From Przewalskia tangutica (taxonomy: Eukaryota > Streptophyta > Magnoliopsida > Solanales > Solanaceae), in assembly GCA_029844215.1 (NCBI GenBank), contig CM056721.1, positions 59,313,815 through 59,377,814 on the forward strand: DNA of 64,000 nucleotides, given 5' to 3'. This document shows, piece by piece, positions 51,123 through 61,323 of the stretch (position 1 is its first letter; each line of letters begins with the position of its first letter). Both the position numbers and the translations under genes were made by a program. Under the pieces are notes generated by a model. The model was not told the DNA's origin, did no database searches, and saw only the letters and a program-made list of their open reading frames with translations.

Positions 51123-51762
51123 TTGCTTCTTCATCCTCGACGATTACTCGCCCAGGAGGGCAAGGTACTCTTGGACCAGCAGGACGCGGCAGGTCGTGGC
51201 TCGGTCCCGATTCTAGCGTCCTCGAACCGCATTTATGCTTTGTCCAGCCGACAGGATCAGGAGGCCTCACCTGATGTCGTCACAGGTACCTTATCAGTTT
51301 CTGGGTTTGATGTGTATGCTTTGATAGATCCGGTTCTACTGGCCCTATATATCTCCCTTGTTGCTAGTAGGATAGGGATAGAGCACGTGTCCATAGACCC
51401 TTTCGAGGTAGCTACGCGATGGGTGATTCGGTGGTAGCTCGGCGGGTATATAGAGCTTGTCTGTGACCATTTACGATCGTCGACCAGCCGACTTGATAGA
51501 GCTGGAGATGATTGACTTCGACGTGATTATGGGGATGGATTGGCTAGCTTCTTGCTACGCCAATGTAGACTGCAGAGAGAGAGTAGTACGGTTCCAGTTT
51601 CCTGAGGAGCCGGTTGTCGAGTGGGAGGGGAGCACGGTATCGCCGAGAGGTAGGTTTATTTCCTACCTCAAGGCTAGGAAGATGGTGCAGAAGGGGTATA
51701 TCTACCATCTCGTTCGGGTGTTTGATCTCGAAGGCTGCGGTACCAGATTTTCGATTCGATGA
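51123..51762 (+). pseudogene. Element I protease region
   Basis: Retropepsin-type aspartic protease that cleaves the polyprotein. The part at 51260-51437 shows VVTGTLSVSGFDVYALID, where the active-site Asp is followed by a disturbed Gly-Ser-Thr region, then LVASRIGIEHVSIDPFEVAT. A second frame, 51457-51762, carries ELEMIDFDVIMGMDWLASCY, VDCRERVVRFQFP and the linker before RT. A frameshift separates the two parts near 51440. Confidence 0.86.
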
Positions 51763-52430
51763 GTCGCGAGTTCCCAGACGTGTTTCCAGATGACCTCCCG
51801 GGTATCCCTCCTGAGAGGGAGATCGAGTTTTGTATAGATGTATTGCCAGACACTCGGCCTATTTCCATTCCGCCATACAGAATGGCACCTGCCGAGTTGA
51901 GAGAGTTGAAGGACCAGCTTAGGGATTTGCTGGAGAAGGGTTTTATCAGACCTAGTGTTTCTCCCTGGGGGGCGCCGGTATTGTTCGTGAAGAAGAAGGA
52001 CGGGACGCTGCGCATGTGTGTTGACTACAGGCAGCTGAACAAGGTGACCATTAAGAACAGATACCCCCTTCCCAGGATTGATGATTTGTTCGACCAGTTG
52101 CAGGGCGCGAGGTGTTTCTCCAAGATTGATCTACGGTCGGGCTATCATCAGGTGCGAGTCAGAGAGGTGGATGTCCCTAGGACTGCATTCCGGACCCGGT
52201 ACGGGCATTATGAGTTCAGGGTCATGTCTTTTGGGTTGACCAATGCTCCGGCGGTATTCATGGATTTGATGAACCGAGTGTTCAAACCATTTTTGGACAC
52301 GTTTGTGATAGTGTTCATTGATGATATCTTGGTTTATTCTCGCTCAGAGCAGGAGCATGCGGAGCATTTGAGGATTGTGGCCGACAGCTTCTCCAGACTG
52401 CAGCTTGTACGCCAAGTTTTCCAAATGTGA
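51759..52430 (+). pseudogene. Element I reverse transcriptase (long open core)
   Basis: An open frame of 223 codons encodes most of the RT. It includes the linker [15 protein letters not shown], then [92 protein letters not shown] and the catalytic FIDDILVYS (FIDD at about 52314-52325). All the main palm motifs with their aspartates are present. The frame is lost after LRIVADS near 52385, where the thumb motif continues in another frame ([14 protein letters not shown]). This is the best conserved enzyme domain in the window and the best marker for lineage placement. Confidence 0.95.
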
Positions 52431-52439
52431 GTTTTGGTT

Positions 52440-53258
52440 AACTTCATGGCGTTTCTTGGGCATATATTGTCGGCCGATGGCATTCGAGTGATACGCCAAG
52501 ATCGAGGCGATCGAGACTTGGCCTAGACCTACTACTCCGGCGAGGTTCGCAGCTTACGGGCCTTGCAGTTATTATCGGTTCGTGGAGAAGTTTGCTTTAT
52601 CTACGCACCATTGACTAGGCCGACTCGTAAAGCGGCCAAGTTTGATGGGATGATGCTTGTGAGCGGGGTTTCGATTCTTGAAAGAGGCGACGACCGCCGC
52701 TTCTTACTCTTCCGGAGGGTCCATATGGTTATGTCGTATTGTGATCGTCGCCGCATCGGGTTGGGATGTGTGTTGATGCAAAGATGGCAGAGTTATAGCA
52801 TATGCATCCCGACACCAAGAAACACGCAGAGGAACTACACCACCCATGATTAAGAGTTGGCACCTGGGATTCACGCTTTTAAGATCAGGAGGCACTATTT
52901 GTATGGGGTTCACGTGGATATTTATACAGACCACAAGAGCCTCCAGTATATCTTCAGCCAGAGGGAGCTGAACTTACGACAGAGACGGTGGTTAGAGTTG
53001 CTTAAGGATTACGATGTTGATATCCTGTACCACCCGGGGAAGGCCAATGTTGTGGCAGATGCTCTTAGTCGTAGGTCGATGGGGAGCCTATCATATGTGC
53101 AGCTAGAGAGGAGGGACATGGTTCGTGATTTGCATCAGTTAGCGAGCCTTGGTGTCCGTTTGATTGATTCTGATAGCAGTGGGGTTAGAGTTCGTGAGGT
53201 TGCCGAGTCTTCCATCGTCGAGGAGGTGAAGAGGCAACAGCCGAGGATCCAACTTTGA
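52440..53258 (+). pseudogene. Element I RNase H region
   Basis: After a frameshifted RT thumb/connection (AFLGHILSADG region near 52450-52480), the RNase H domain is visible. Its first Asp is in YCDRRRIGLGCVLMQ at 52737-52781. Then in one frame (52857-53258) come [58 protein letters not shown] and [12 protein letters not shown]. RNase H removes the RNA template after reverse transcription. Frame changes between 52560 and 52860 break the protein as read. Confidence 0.9.
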
Positions 53259-54644
53259 TTCGATATCGTGATACGACTCTTCGTGAGGGCAAGGGTCCTT
53301 TGAGGTAGCACGATGGGTGCTAAGGTTTGAGGGCGGTTGTGTGTTCCGGATGTTTCGTGACTTCTGCAAGAGTTCTTGGGGAAGCACACACAAGCGTTAC
53401 TCTATCCATCCGGGTCGACCAAGATGTACCACGACCTTAGATCCGTATTGGTGGGATGGCTTGAAGAGGACGCTGCGAGTTCGTAGCTCGGTGCCCGTGT
53501 TGTCGCAGTGAAGGTAGAGCACGAGGCCGGTGGTTTGTTGCAGCGATAGAGATCCCGACCTGGAAGTGGGAGGTAATCAACATGGACTTCATCACAGGAT
53601 TACCTCGCACTCAGAGGAGACATGATTCTATTTGGGTTATCGTCGACAGGCTGACGAAATCAGCCCACTTTCTTCCCGTCCGGACGACTTTTTCGGCTGA
53701 GGATTATGCCAGACTTTACATCCGAGAGATCGTCAGACTGCATGGAGTCCCTATTTCGATCATATCTGACAGAGGAGCCCAGTTACGCTAACTCGGAGGT
53801 CTTTCCAGAGGTTTAGGGACGCAGTGAGCACGAGTAATCGCATTTCATCCACGCATGCACGGACAGCAGAGCGCACTATCCGGACTTCGAGGATATGCTG
53901 CGAGCCTGTGTTATTGACTTCAGTGGTAGTTGGGAGGATCATTTGCCTCTAGTTGAGTTTGCGTATAATAATAGCTACCACTCCAGTATTCAGATGGCGC
54001 CTTATGAGGCCTTGTATGGGAGGAAGTGCAGATCGCCTATAGGTTGGTTCGATGTGGGCGAGGTGCAGCTAGTGGGACCAGATTTGGTGCAACAGGCAGT
54101 GGATAAGGTGAAGCTTATCCGAGGGCGGCTTTTGACAGCTCAGAGTCGACAGAAGTCGTATGCAGATCATCGTCGTCGGCATCTTGAGTTCGAGGTTCAT
54201 GATTGGGTTTTCCTAAAGGTGTCACCCATGAAGGGTGTGATGAGATTCGGGAAGAAGGGGAAACTCAGCCCAAGGTACATTGGGCCGTTTCAGATTGTCC
54301 GCAGGGTAGGCAAGGTTGCCTACGAGTTGGATCTGCCGTCCGATCTGGAGGCAGTGCATCCGGTTTTTCACGTATCTATGCTGAGAAGATGTATCGGGGA
54401 TCCATCTAGGGTACACCCGATTGACGATGTCCAGGTGACCGAGGGGTTATCGTATGAGGAGATTCCCATAGCGATAGTCGATCGTCAGGTTAGGCGTCTG
54501 CGGACGAAGGACGTGGCTTCCGTCAAAGTCTTGTGGCGGAACGAGCTCAGGGAGGAGATGACGTGGGAAGCCGAGGAAGACATGAGGCAGAAGTATCCTC
54601 ACCTATTCCCCACACCTCCAGGTAATTCACTTTCCTACTTGTAA
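53259..54644 (+). pseudogene. Element I integrase with GPY/F motif and chromodomain
   Basis: The zinc-binding part lies at 53380-53520 (YSIHPG, WWDG, CPCC). The catalytic core starts with EVINMDFITGLPRTQ (first Asp) and VDRLTKSAHFLPVRTTFSAE, and has the second Asp in VPISIISDRGAQ (about 53747-53785). The stretch with the third acid (53790-53895) is frameshifted. From 53895 a 249-codon frame gives WEDHLPLVEFAYNNSYHSSI, YEALYGRKCRSPIGWFDVGE, the GPY/F module SPRYIGPFQIVRRVGKVAYE and a C-terminal chromodomain-like block, VKVLWRNELREEMTWEAEED then YPHLF. This ending is typical of the Tekay/Del chromoviruses, in which the domain is thought to steer insertion. Confidence 0.92.
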
Positions 54645-54760
54645 ATTTCCATTATCATTTATGCCTAAGTGTTATTTTTGTGGCCATGTGTGGCACTTAC
54701 AAACTGTTTAAGCTTCTTCGATAACTGTCTTGAGAAGGAACATTCGGGACGAATGTTTCT

Positions 54761-54773
54761 AAGGAGGGGAGAA
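54761..54773 (+). other. Polypurine tract of element I
   Basis: aaggaggggagaa directly before the 3' LTR at 54774, identical to that of D and E. Confidence 0.92.
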
Positions 54774-57226
54774 TGTTATACCCCGTATTTCCAGAGTATG
54801 TACGTAAGGGAATACGTACAAAAGTTTAGCCTTAAATATTAGGCCAAGTTCGAAATTGTGCACAACTCGATTAAAGAATCGTTTTCCGACGAAACGTTTC
54901 CACAGCTTTCGTAGGGAAAATTCCGGCTATGTCATTTAGTATTTTTGCGGATTTTTCCGAGAGACGAAACATTTTGGACCAACGGGAGGGCGACACTTGG
55001 CACCCTCCAATTGGTGGACTTGAATCGTCCATGGGACGAATTGGATGAAGTTTGGCACGTTTTTGTGCCTTGCACAAAGTCAAGGAGTTGGTAGGATATT
55101 TGTGTTTAGTTAATCCTCACCCTACACTTGCCTTGCACTTGTCTTAATCTTGGCCATTGGTTGGCCACCTCTTGACCTATAAATACCCCCTTAGAGATGA
55201 AGAGTTCTTCATCCACAAAGCTTTCCAAGTCTAAAAAAAATCCTTCCCTCTCCCTTTGTAAGCAATTCGTCCAACACCCCCCCTCCCCTTGAGAAGCTTG
55301 GCCGAGGCTACCCCACCCCCCTAGCCTAGCCGAAATCTACCCCCCTCCCTTGGTAGAAAAGTTACCTTCTAGTATTGTTATAATGCCCAAAATACCCTAG
55401 CCCAAATCCCTTTGTACTTAGTAGAAGTTGTGAAGAACTTCTAAGGTTTCCTTGGAGCTATCGGAGCGTACAACTTAGGAGCTAAACCTTGCTCAGACGC
55501 GACTTTTATCTAGGATATTTTTGGGCTTACCGAGGTAAATAAACTTACCCTTCTTGTATAATTAGAGAGTATATACTGTAGAAGTATAAGAATAAGTATA
55601 AATACTTAGAAGAGTATTAAAGAATAGAATTGGACCGTTATCACGAGAAGGGTTTAAAGAAGAATAATTGAATCAGACTCACATAGGACTGCTTTCACAA
55701 TGAACTCATATAGCTCACCTGTAGGGTTGTGCCGCCGACTTTCCGTAGGATTATGAACCCTCTGTTTAGAATGACCTTCAGAGTAGTCTAGACTTTGATA
55801 GATGTCTGTGACTATTATAGGCTGACTCTCTGTGCGCGACATATTCAACTTGGCAGGTGGTTTTCGCTGAGAAGGTATGTGATTCTTCCTAAGCATGATA
55901 TTTTACAATATATAGTACGGTAGACGTACATGTGTGAACTGAATAATAACTATGGCAATGTCTTTGACTTAAGCTCTGAATAATACTAAGAATGCCTCAC
56001 GGCTTAAGCTGAATAATAGAATGAAAACATTTCAAAAGAATACTGAATCATTTTTTTAACAGAAGATAAATATTTGGTATTTAAAACAAAAGCTAAAGAG
56101 ATATACTCTCTTTCTGGGAAGTAAGGAATAACAACTTAAGAAAGATAAAAAGGAATCATTTACTTGTTTGTTTATAAAAGCCTTGTATTGATTTCATTAA
56201 GTGTAGTAAGATTGTTTGATAAGTAGACATGTTATGATGCTACTGTGTTAGTGTCTTGTAACGCCGTGTAAAGGGTCATTCTTGCTGTGCTTACGTTGCT
56301 AACCTAAGTCCATTGTATCGTTATTGTATCACCTACCCTCGATCGTTATACCGCGGCTTGCCTCTTGATGCGGTCTATACGGCCTATGCGGTCTGTGAGA
56401 CTATGCGAGCAGCGGTATGCTCTAGATTGATCATTCCGGCGTTTAGCCCGACGCGGACTCTATGCGGTCTGCTGAGACTACGGTCTTTTGAGGCTATGCG
56501 GGCTGCGGGAGCCTAGGCGGATGCCGGGGGTTGGCTGCCCCGATGCGAGAAATATCTCATGCGGGTCTGTGTGGGACCTATGCGGGCTGCGGAAGTCCAG
56601 GACTAGGCACGCAGAATGATACTATGGGCGATTGGCCTTGCTTCGATCATTCGCGGCCTAGAATAGACCTGTTACAGTTTTCCTATTACTGTTGTTGTTT
56701 GTGATGTGGCACTATGTGCAATTGAACTGATTGTATTTGTGAAAAGGTTTTAAATACTTTGATTTCATTTAAGTACTTTATAGTTTCACATACTTGGTAC
56801 CTGTTGTACTGACCTCCTTCGGGGGGCTGCGTTCATGCCGCAGGTAAGGGCAAGCAGGTGCTAGATCCACATCCTTAGGATCTTTGCGTTGGTGTCAGGA
56901 GCTCCATCTTCTCCGGAGGCTCTACTTTTGGGTATGATCTCCCTGTATTGTAGATAGTTTTGTACAGTCAGGGTATGGCGGGGCCCTGTCCCGCCATAGT
57001 TGTTTACTTCCTTAGAGGTCTGTAGTACTATTGTACAGTTGGGATGTAACTGCAAAACTTGAGTTATTTATATTATGCCGAAAGGCAAGCTTTTCATCAG
57101 ATAAACTGTGTCTTATTTTATAAACTGTTTCCTGTCTTGTTTTATATTCCGCTGGTTACTCTGATGTATGACTACTTGGGTGCCCCGGTAAGGCACCAGT
57201 CACGGGCCCCGGAACGGGTCGTGACA
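54774..57226 (+). repeat. Element I 3' LTR (2.45 kb)
   Basis: Pairs with 47354-49779; nearly base-identical in the first 900 bp, then more small differences in the last 1 kb. TATA box at 55178-55185; degenerate array at 56335-56590. Ends gggtcgtgaca, then gcgaa. Confidence 0.95.
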
Positions 57227-57231
57227 GCGAA

Positions 57232-57660
57232 GCTCGCTTGTTGATTGAATCTCACTACACTCTTTATACAAACTTTAAGAATACTTAATTAAGAATGGCG
57301 TTCCTTAGGCCTCAAAACCACGCATCCGTAGGTGATTCATGACGATTTTAAATTATTAACATCTGCCTCTAAAGAGGATTTACTTCGTTTACCATTTGGT
57401 GGATTAACACCGGTATACAGACTCTCATTTTCTCATATTGAATTGATCAGTAGATGATCTGTATGTCTAACCATACATGTTATCACAAGGATCTATCTAA
57501 CAGATAAGATGCTACCTACTATGATACATAACTCTTTTTGGGGTAAGGGATCCTCCCACTTTCCTTTGAAGTCTAACATAAATGCATGTATTATGTCATT
57601 GTTAAATTCTTAAACAGAGGAGAAAACATAGAACGAAACAGTGATTGTAAGAGGTGATTG
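57232..57660 (-). pseudogene. Element B: integrase fragment (duplication copy 1, right part)
   Basis: On the minus strand the residues LDFKGKWEDPLP (57580-57541) match the integrase block preceding EFAYNNSYHSSI in element I. Farther left a YG, RSS stretch and an FLKF-like stretch correspond to its EALYGRKC and VFLKVSP blocks. Strongly decayed. The last 61 bp (57600-57660) are a piece of the J LTR carried along by the duplication. Confidence 0.72.
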
Positions 57661-58274
57661 TAACGATAGAAGATAGTAGCTGAGATATTTTCATAGATGA
57701 ATTTTCTATACTCCGAACATCCCCGACTAGTAATATTTGAAATGAACCTCCTATATCTTCCTGTAATATCGACATGAAGGACTGATTAAAATTTCTTTAA
57801 CTCTCGGAGGTAACCCAAACTTATAGACGATATACCTGGGGCGAAGCTCGCTTGTTGATTGAATCTCACTACACTCTTTATACAAACTTTAAGAATACTT
57901 AATTATGAATGGCGTTCCTTAGGCCTCAAAACCAGACATCCGTAGGTGATTCATGACGATTTTAAATTATTAACATCTGCCTCTAAATAGGATTTACTTC
58001 GTTTACCATTTGGTGGATTAACACCGGTATACAGACTCTCATTTTCTCATATTGAATTGATCAGTAGATGATCTGTACGTCTAACCATACACGTTATCAC
58101 AAGGATCTATCTAACAGATAAGATGCTACCTACTATGATACATAACTCTTTTTGGGGTAAGGGATCCTCCCACTTTCCTTTGAAGTCTAACATAAATGCA
58201 TGTATTATGTCATTGTTAAATTCTTAAACAGAGGAGAAAACATAGAACGAAACAGTGATTGTAAGAGGTGATTG
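57661..58274. repeat. 614-bp tandem duplication, copy 2 with the empty site of element I
   Basis: An uninterrupted copy of the sequence that in copy 1 is split by element I. At 57838-57850 it reads ggggcgaagctcg, the undisturbed target site with a single gcgaa. It includes the same integrase remnant (58200-58155) and the first 61 bp of the J left LTR (58214-58274). Confidence 0.93.
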
Positions 58275-58562
58275 TAAGACGGGAGAGAAGAGAAAATCGT
58301 GGAAGAGGGAGAGATATTTTTGGGGAGCAAAGTGCTCTTCTCAGATTTTATATAATATGTTTGCTCAAATGAATATTACAAGTAAATGCCCTATTTATAG
58401 GCTAATCTAATTGCACTCCTAATAGCACAAAATATCTAATTAATCAACAAATCACAAAATATCTAGTCTAATCAAAATATCTAATGATATCATTTAATCA
58501 AAATAATATCCAATTAACTAACCACATATATATACAATGTATATATGTGGTATATCTCAACA
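58214..58562 (-). repeat. Element J 3' LTR (349 bp, with a 13-bp insertion)
   Basis: Equal to the other LTR apart from a 13-bp local duplication of gtgattgtaag-type sequence near 58263-58275 and a few substitutions. The outer 61 bp are also found at 57600-57660, with the same 13-bp insertion. Confidence 0.94.
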
Positions 58563-58573
58563 CCCCCCCTCAA
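58563..58573 (-). other. Polypurine tract of element J
   Basis: ccccccctcaa on the plus strand (ttgaggggggg on the coding strand) immediately inside the 3' LTR. Confidence 0.85.
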
Positions 58574-58807
58574 GCTAGGCGCTGAAAACATCGGTTTCAG
58601 TCCTAGCTTGGAAGAAATACTAGACAACAGTTACTTTATCTAGAGAAATCACAGTATTTTTAGATGGTTCCGCCTGTGCATGACCTGTCTGTTCCTCCTT
58701 GTTTCCATTTTGATCTTCCATCACTAGATCACCAACATTTTAGCTGTGGCCAGTAAATTCTTTGAAGATTCTTCAATTTCCTCATTTGTCTCATACATGG
58801 GTGTTGG

Positions 58808-58999
58808 TCATGCATCATATAAGTCCTTTGCATCTTTCTCCTGAATAGGAGTTGGTTTGTTCCAACACCAATACACTATAACAGCACCAACAATGACTAC
58901 ACTAAGCAAAAGCAGTAATAGCTTCAACAACTGGACAACACCAGTAGCAGTAACACTAAGTTTCGGCAGCAGATGTAACAATTCCAGCAGCTGCAACAA
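58808..58999 (-). other. 63-codon open frame in J with a membrane-like segment
   Basis: The frame reads MLQLLELLHLLPKL, then a hydrophobic run LLLLLLSVVIVGAVIVYWCW and a short polar tail ending KDLYDA. It has the features of a single membrane-spanning peptide, but the region is made of CAG/CTG-rich sequence, which produces Leu-rich frames by chance. I do not recognise it. It could be a captured host fragment or coincidence; the coding status is unsupported. Confidence 0.25.
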
Positions 59000-59670
59000 A
59001 TTATAGCTCTGCCCAGCAAAAAATGATAATTCCTGATGGCAGTAGCAAAGTTTGCAAAGAATTCCCAGCTATCACTCCCAGTCAAAGTCCCTTTGCCCCC
59101 AACTTAGCCACATAACCAAGAATAATTCCTAATGTACTAAAGTTTGCCATCCCCCTCCCACAGCAACACCTGATATAACATGCTGAACAATATTAAGAGC
59201 CATAGTTATTCCGAGAAGGTAAGAAAAGATCACCAACAGTCTGCAACAATACTGCACTCCTCTTTGCCTCAGACATGAAACAATCAATTATAGTAGATGA
59301 ACTATCACTGGTGAGAAAGATCCATCTTCCTCAACCTTCAATGCCAATAGCTACTACAAATGAAGCAGCAGCAAAATCCTGCAATAGCATTAGGCAAACA
59401 GTAGGTAAAAGCAGCAACCCAGCTGCATTAGCACCTACATATTTCCAGCCAGCAGCACTAGCATTAGCAGACCAGAAACCACAGCTGCAAACACTGCAGT
59501 AGCACCAGCTATTTCCAGCAACCAAAATAGACAACAAAATATCCTGAATCATTCCCACTGATCCTAGCAATAATAGTAGGCAACAAAAAAAAAACAGTCC
59601 AGTCCTGCACCAGCAGGAACATCAGCTGCTGGAAGCAAGTAGAAGTTTTTAACTCCCATATCAATAGATG

Positions 59671-59980
59671 AAGAACCCCTCGTTCTCTAGTCTCACTTGG
59701 ACTAAATAATCCCTCGATTCTCCTTATGTAAAAACGACGGCAAGAACCCCTCGTTCTCTAGTCTCATTCGGACTAGAGAATCTCTCGATTCTCATCACGC
59801 CAACTATTTTAATAAGCGGTAAGAACCCCTCGTTCTCTAGACTCGCTTGGACTAGAGAATCCCTCGATTCTCATCACGCAATCTCACACAATCCATATTG
59901 TCTTCGATGAAGTATCCCTCAATTCTTAGTCTATTTGTCGCTAAGAACTCCTCGATCCTCCTATCGATAGACGTTTCCTA
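59671..59980. repeat. Tandem hairpin repeats inside J
   Basis: Three well-preserved units of about 70-80 bp start at 59671, 59742 and 59821 (aagaacccctcgttctctag, then ggacta, agaatc, ctcgattctc), followed by weaker copies to about 59970. Each holds an inverted repeat. In the second unit ttctctagtc (59754-59763) faces gactagagaa (59771-59780) across a 7-base loop, a perfect 10-bp stem. Confidence 0.85.
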
Positions 59981-60969
59981 TTCTATGATCTTCTCAACCA
60001 TAAAAAATTCATTAATATCTCTAACATGAGCTGCAATAGCGACATCTACACCACAACAACAATATCTCTGCTACACGTAAGCATTAACAGTAATAGCAAC
60101 ACCAGTAATGAACCACAGCTGGTGCAGCAGCATCAACTTCAGCAGAGCAATACTCTGCCCTGCAATATCAGTCCCAACATAAAACGATCGGTGTTCCCCT
60201 GCAGCTGCTATTGCCAGCAGTGAAGGTTAGGATAATTCAGGAGCCTACACCTTCACCTCCTCTGGACAACTTCAGTAACAACACCAACAGGAAATCAGCA
60301 CTGAACTTAAGCAATACTAACACACCAACACGACAACGACGAACTCGACAATTATCCTCCAATTTGTCAAGTCACCAACACACATACAATTCTAACAACA
60401 CAGAACCAGTACTGAACAGAAAACAACATCAATAATAACACAACAGCTACGAAAATGATTTTCAGAAATATTTTCGGCGAACTTCGATTTACTGTCGATC
60501 CTGTGTCACTCGCAACAGAATCGATCTATATCCTCTATATCCTACAGAGATTACCTCAATACTCTGTTGATTTCGATTGCGTCGCGATTCTGATCCTCAG
60601 TCCCTTCGCGATCACCAATTTCTCCTCAATATGTTTCAGAAATCGATCGATCCAGAGAGAATCACTGTGTTGAATCACTCCAATCCGGAAAACAACCGCT
60701 TTGTTCTCTCAATCGATCCTCAATTATGATTTTAGACGAAATCGCGATTTTGATTTTCAGTTCCTTCGCATCGCAATTTCGATTTTCTTCAGTTCTGGCT
60801 TCTGATTTTCATCTCAATATGTTCGATCAACTCCTCAATGTTCAATTCTTTCACAATTTTTGATTTTTTTTTCCAGAAGAATGCGATTTTGTTCCTTCGC
60901 GATTTCGTTTTCAGCAATTTTTGAATTTTCAAACTCCTCACTGTAATTGGATCGATCTATACAACACTT
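59981..60969 (-). other. Element J leader region, no recognisable coding
   Basis: CAG/CAA-rich sequence (59981-60440) is followed by an AT-rich stretch with repeated cgcgatt and gaaatcg words. It corresponds to the 5' leader of J on the minus strand. Short open frames occur on both strands, but none shows a known domain. Confidence 0.5.
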
Positions 60970-60982
60970 GGCTCTGATACCA
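60970..60982 (-). other. Primer binding site of element J
   Basis: ggctctgatacca on the plus strand; TGGTATCAGAGCC on the coding strand, directly adjoining the 5' LTR with no spacer. Complementary to initiator Met-tRNA. Confidence 0.92.
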
Positions 60983-61318
60983 TGTTAAATTCTTAAACAG
61001 AGGAAAAAACATAGAACGAAACAGTGATTGTAAGACGGGAGAGAAGAGAAAATCGTGGAAGAGGGAGAGATATTTTTGGGGAGCAAAGTGCTCTTCTCAG
61101 ATTTTATATAATATGTTTTCTCAAATGAATATTACAAGTAAATGCTCTATTTATAGGCTAATCTAATTGCACTCCTAATATCACAAAATATCTAATTAAT
61201 CAACAAATCACAAAATATCTAGTCTAATCAAAATATCTAATGATATCATTTAATCAAAATAATATCCAATTAACTAACCACATATATATGCAATGTATAT
61301 ATGTGGTATATCTCAACA
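60983..61318 (-). repeat. Element J 5' LTR (336 bp)
   Basis: Starts tgttaaattcttaaac on the plus strand and ends gtggtatatctcaaca. It lacks the 13-bp duplication of the other LTR. The inner end contains the palindrome acatatatatgcaatgtata. Confidence 0.94.
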
Positions 61319-61323
61319 GTCAT

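Larger units (their letters stand above)
47354..57226 (+). mobile_element. Element I: full-length Ty3/gypsy chromovirus (Tekay/Del-like), TSD gcgaa
   Basis: The 9.9-kb element has LTRs at 47354-49779 and 54774-57226, a primer site, gag, protease, RT, RNase H, integrase with chromodomain, and a polypurine tract, in the order typical of Ty3/gypsy. The perfect target duplication gcgaa lies at 47349-47353 and 57227-57231. The empty site is preserved in the second copy of the host duplication (57838-57850, ggggcgaagctcg). It is the only element here encoding the enzymes needed for movement and a plausible relative of the helper for C, D, E and F. As read, gag and pol carry several frameshifts. Confidence 0.96.
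47169..57660. repeat. 614-bp tandem duplication, copy 1 (split by element I)
   Basis: Copy 1 is 47169-47353 (185 bp) plus 57232-57660 (429 bp). Without element I and one target site it is exactly 614 bp, the same length as copy 2 at 57661-58274. The copies differ at only about ten bases in the stretches compared. The right 61 bp (57600-57660) are an orphan piece of the J LTR. The junction shares TAA with both breakpoints (47169-47171 and 58275-58277). Confidence 0.92.
58214..61318 (-). mobile_element. Element J: small non-autonomous LTR retrotransposon (copia-like), TSD gtcat
   Basis: A 3.1-kb element in minus orientation: 3' LTR 58214-58562 (349 bp), interior 58563-60982 and 5' LTR 60983-61318 (336 bp). 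The 5-bp duplication gtcat lies at 58209-58213 and 61319-61323. LTRs begin TGTTGAGATATACC and end GAATTTAACA on the coding strand. The primer site TGGTATCAGAGCC adjoins the 5' LTR directly and a G-rich polypurine tract adjoins the 3' LTR. The interior has no RT, integrase or protease motif in any frame I could read. Short LTRs and the terminal bases suggest a copia relative, but nothing proves the superfamily. Confidence 0.93.

Noticed and set aside
47451..55083. Identical 70-codon minus-strand frames at 47451-47663 and 54871-55083
   Set aside because: They are identical only because they lie in the two LTRs of element I; no domain or coding sign.
58808..60435. Possible host gene with Leu-rich or Gln/Asn-rich protein in element J
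   Set aside because: Only short frames on both strands in CAG-rich sequence, no start context or domain, and the region is bounded by the LTRs of J.
7417..61323. The same target site gtcat for E and J as a sign of a linked event
   Set aside because: Five-base coincidence; the elements differ in type and strand, and the surrounding host sequences (gag of A, integrase of B) are unrelated in position.
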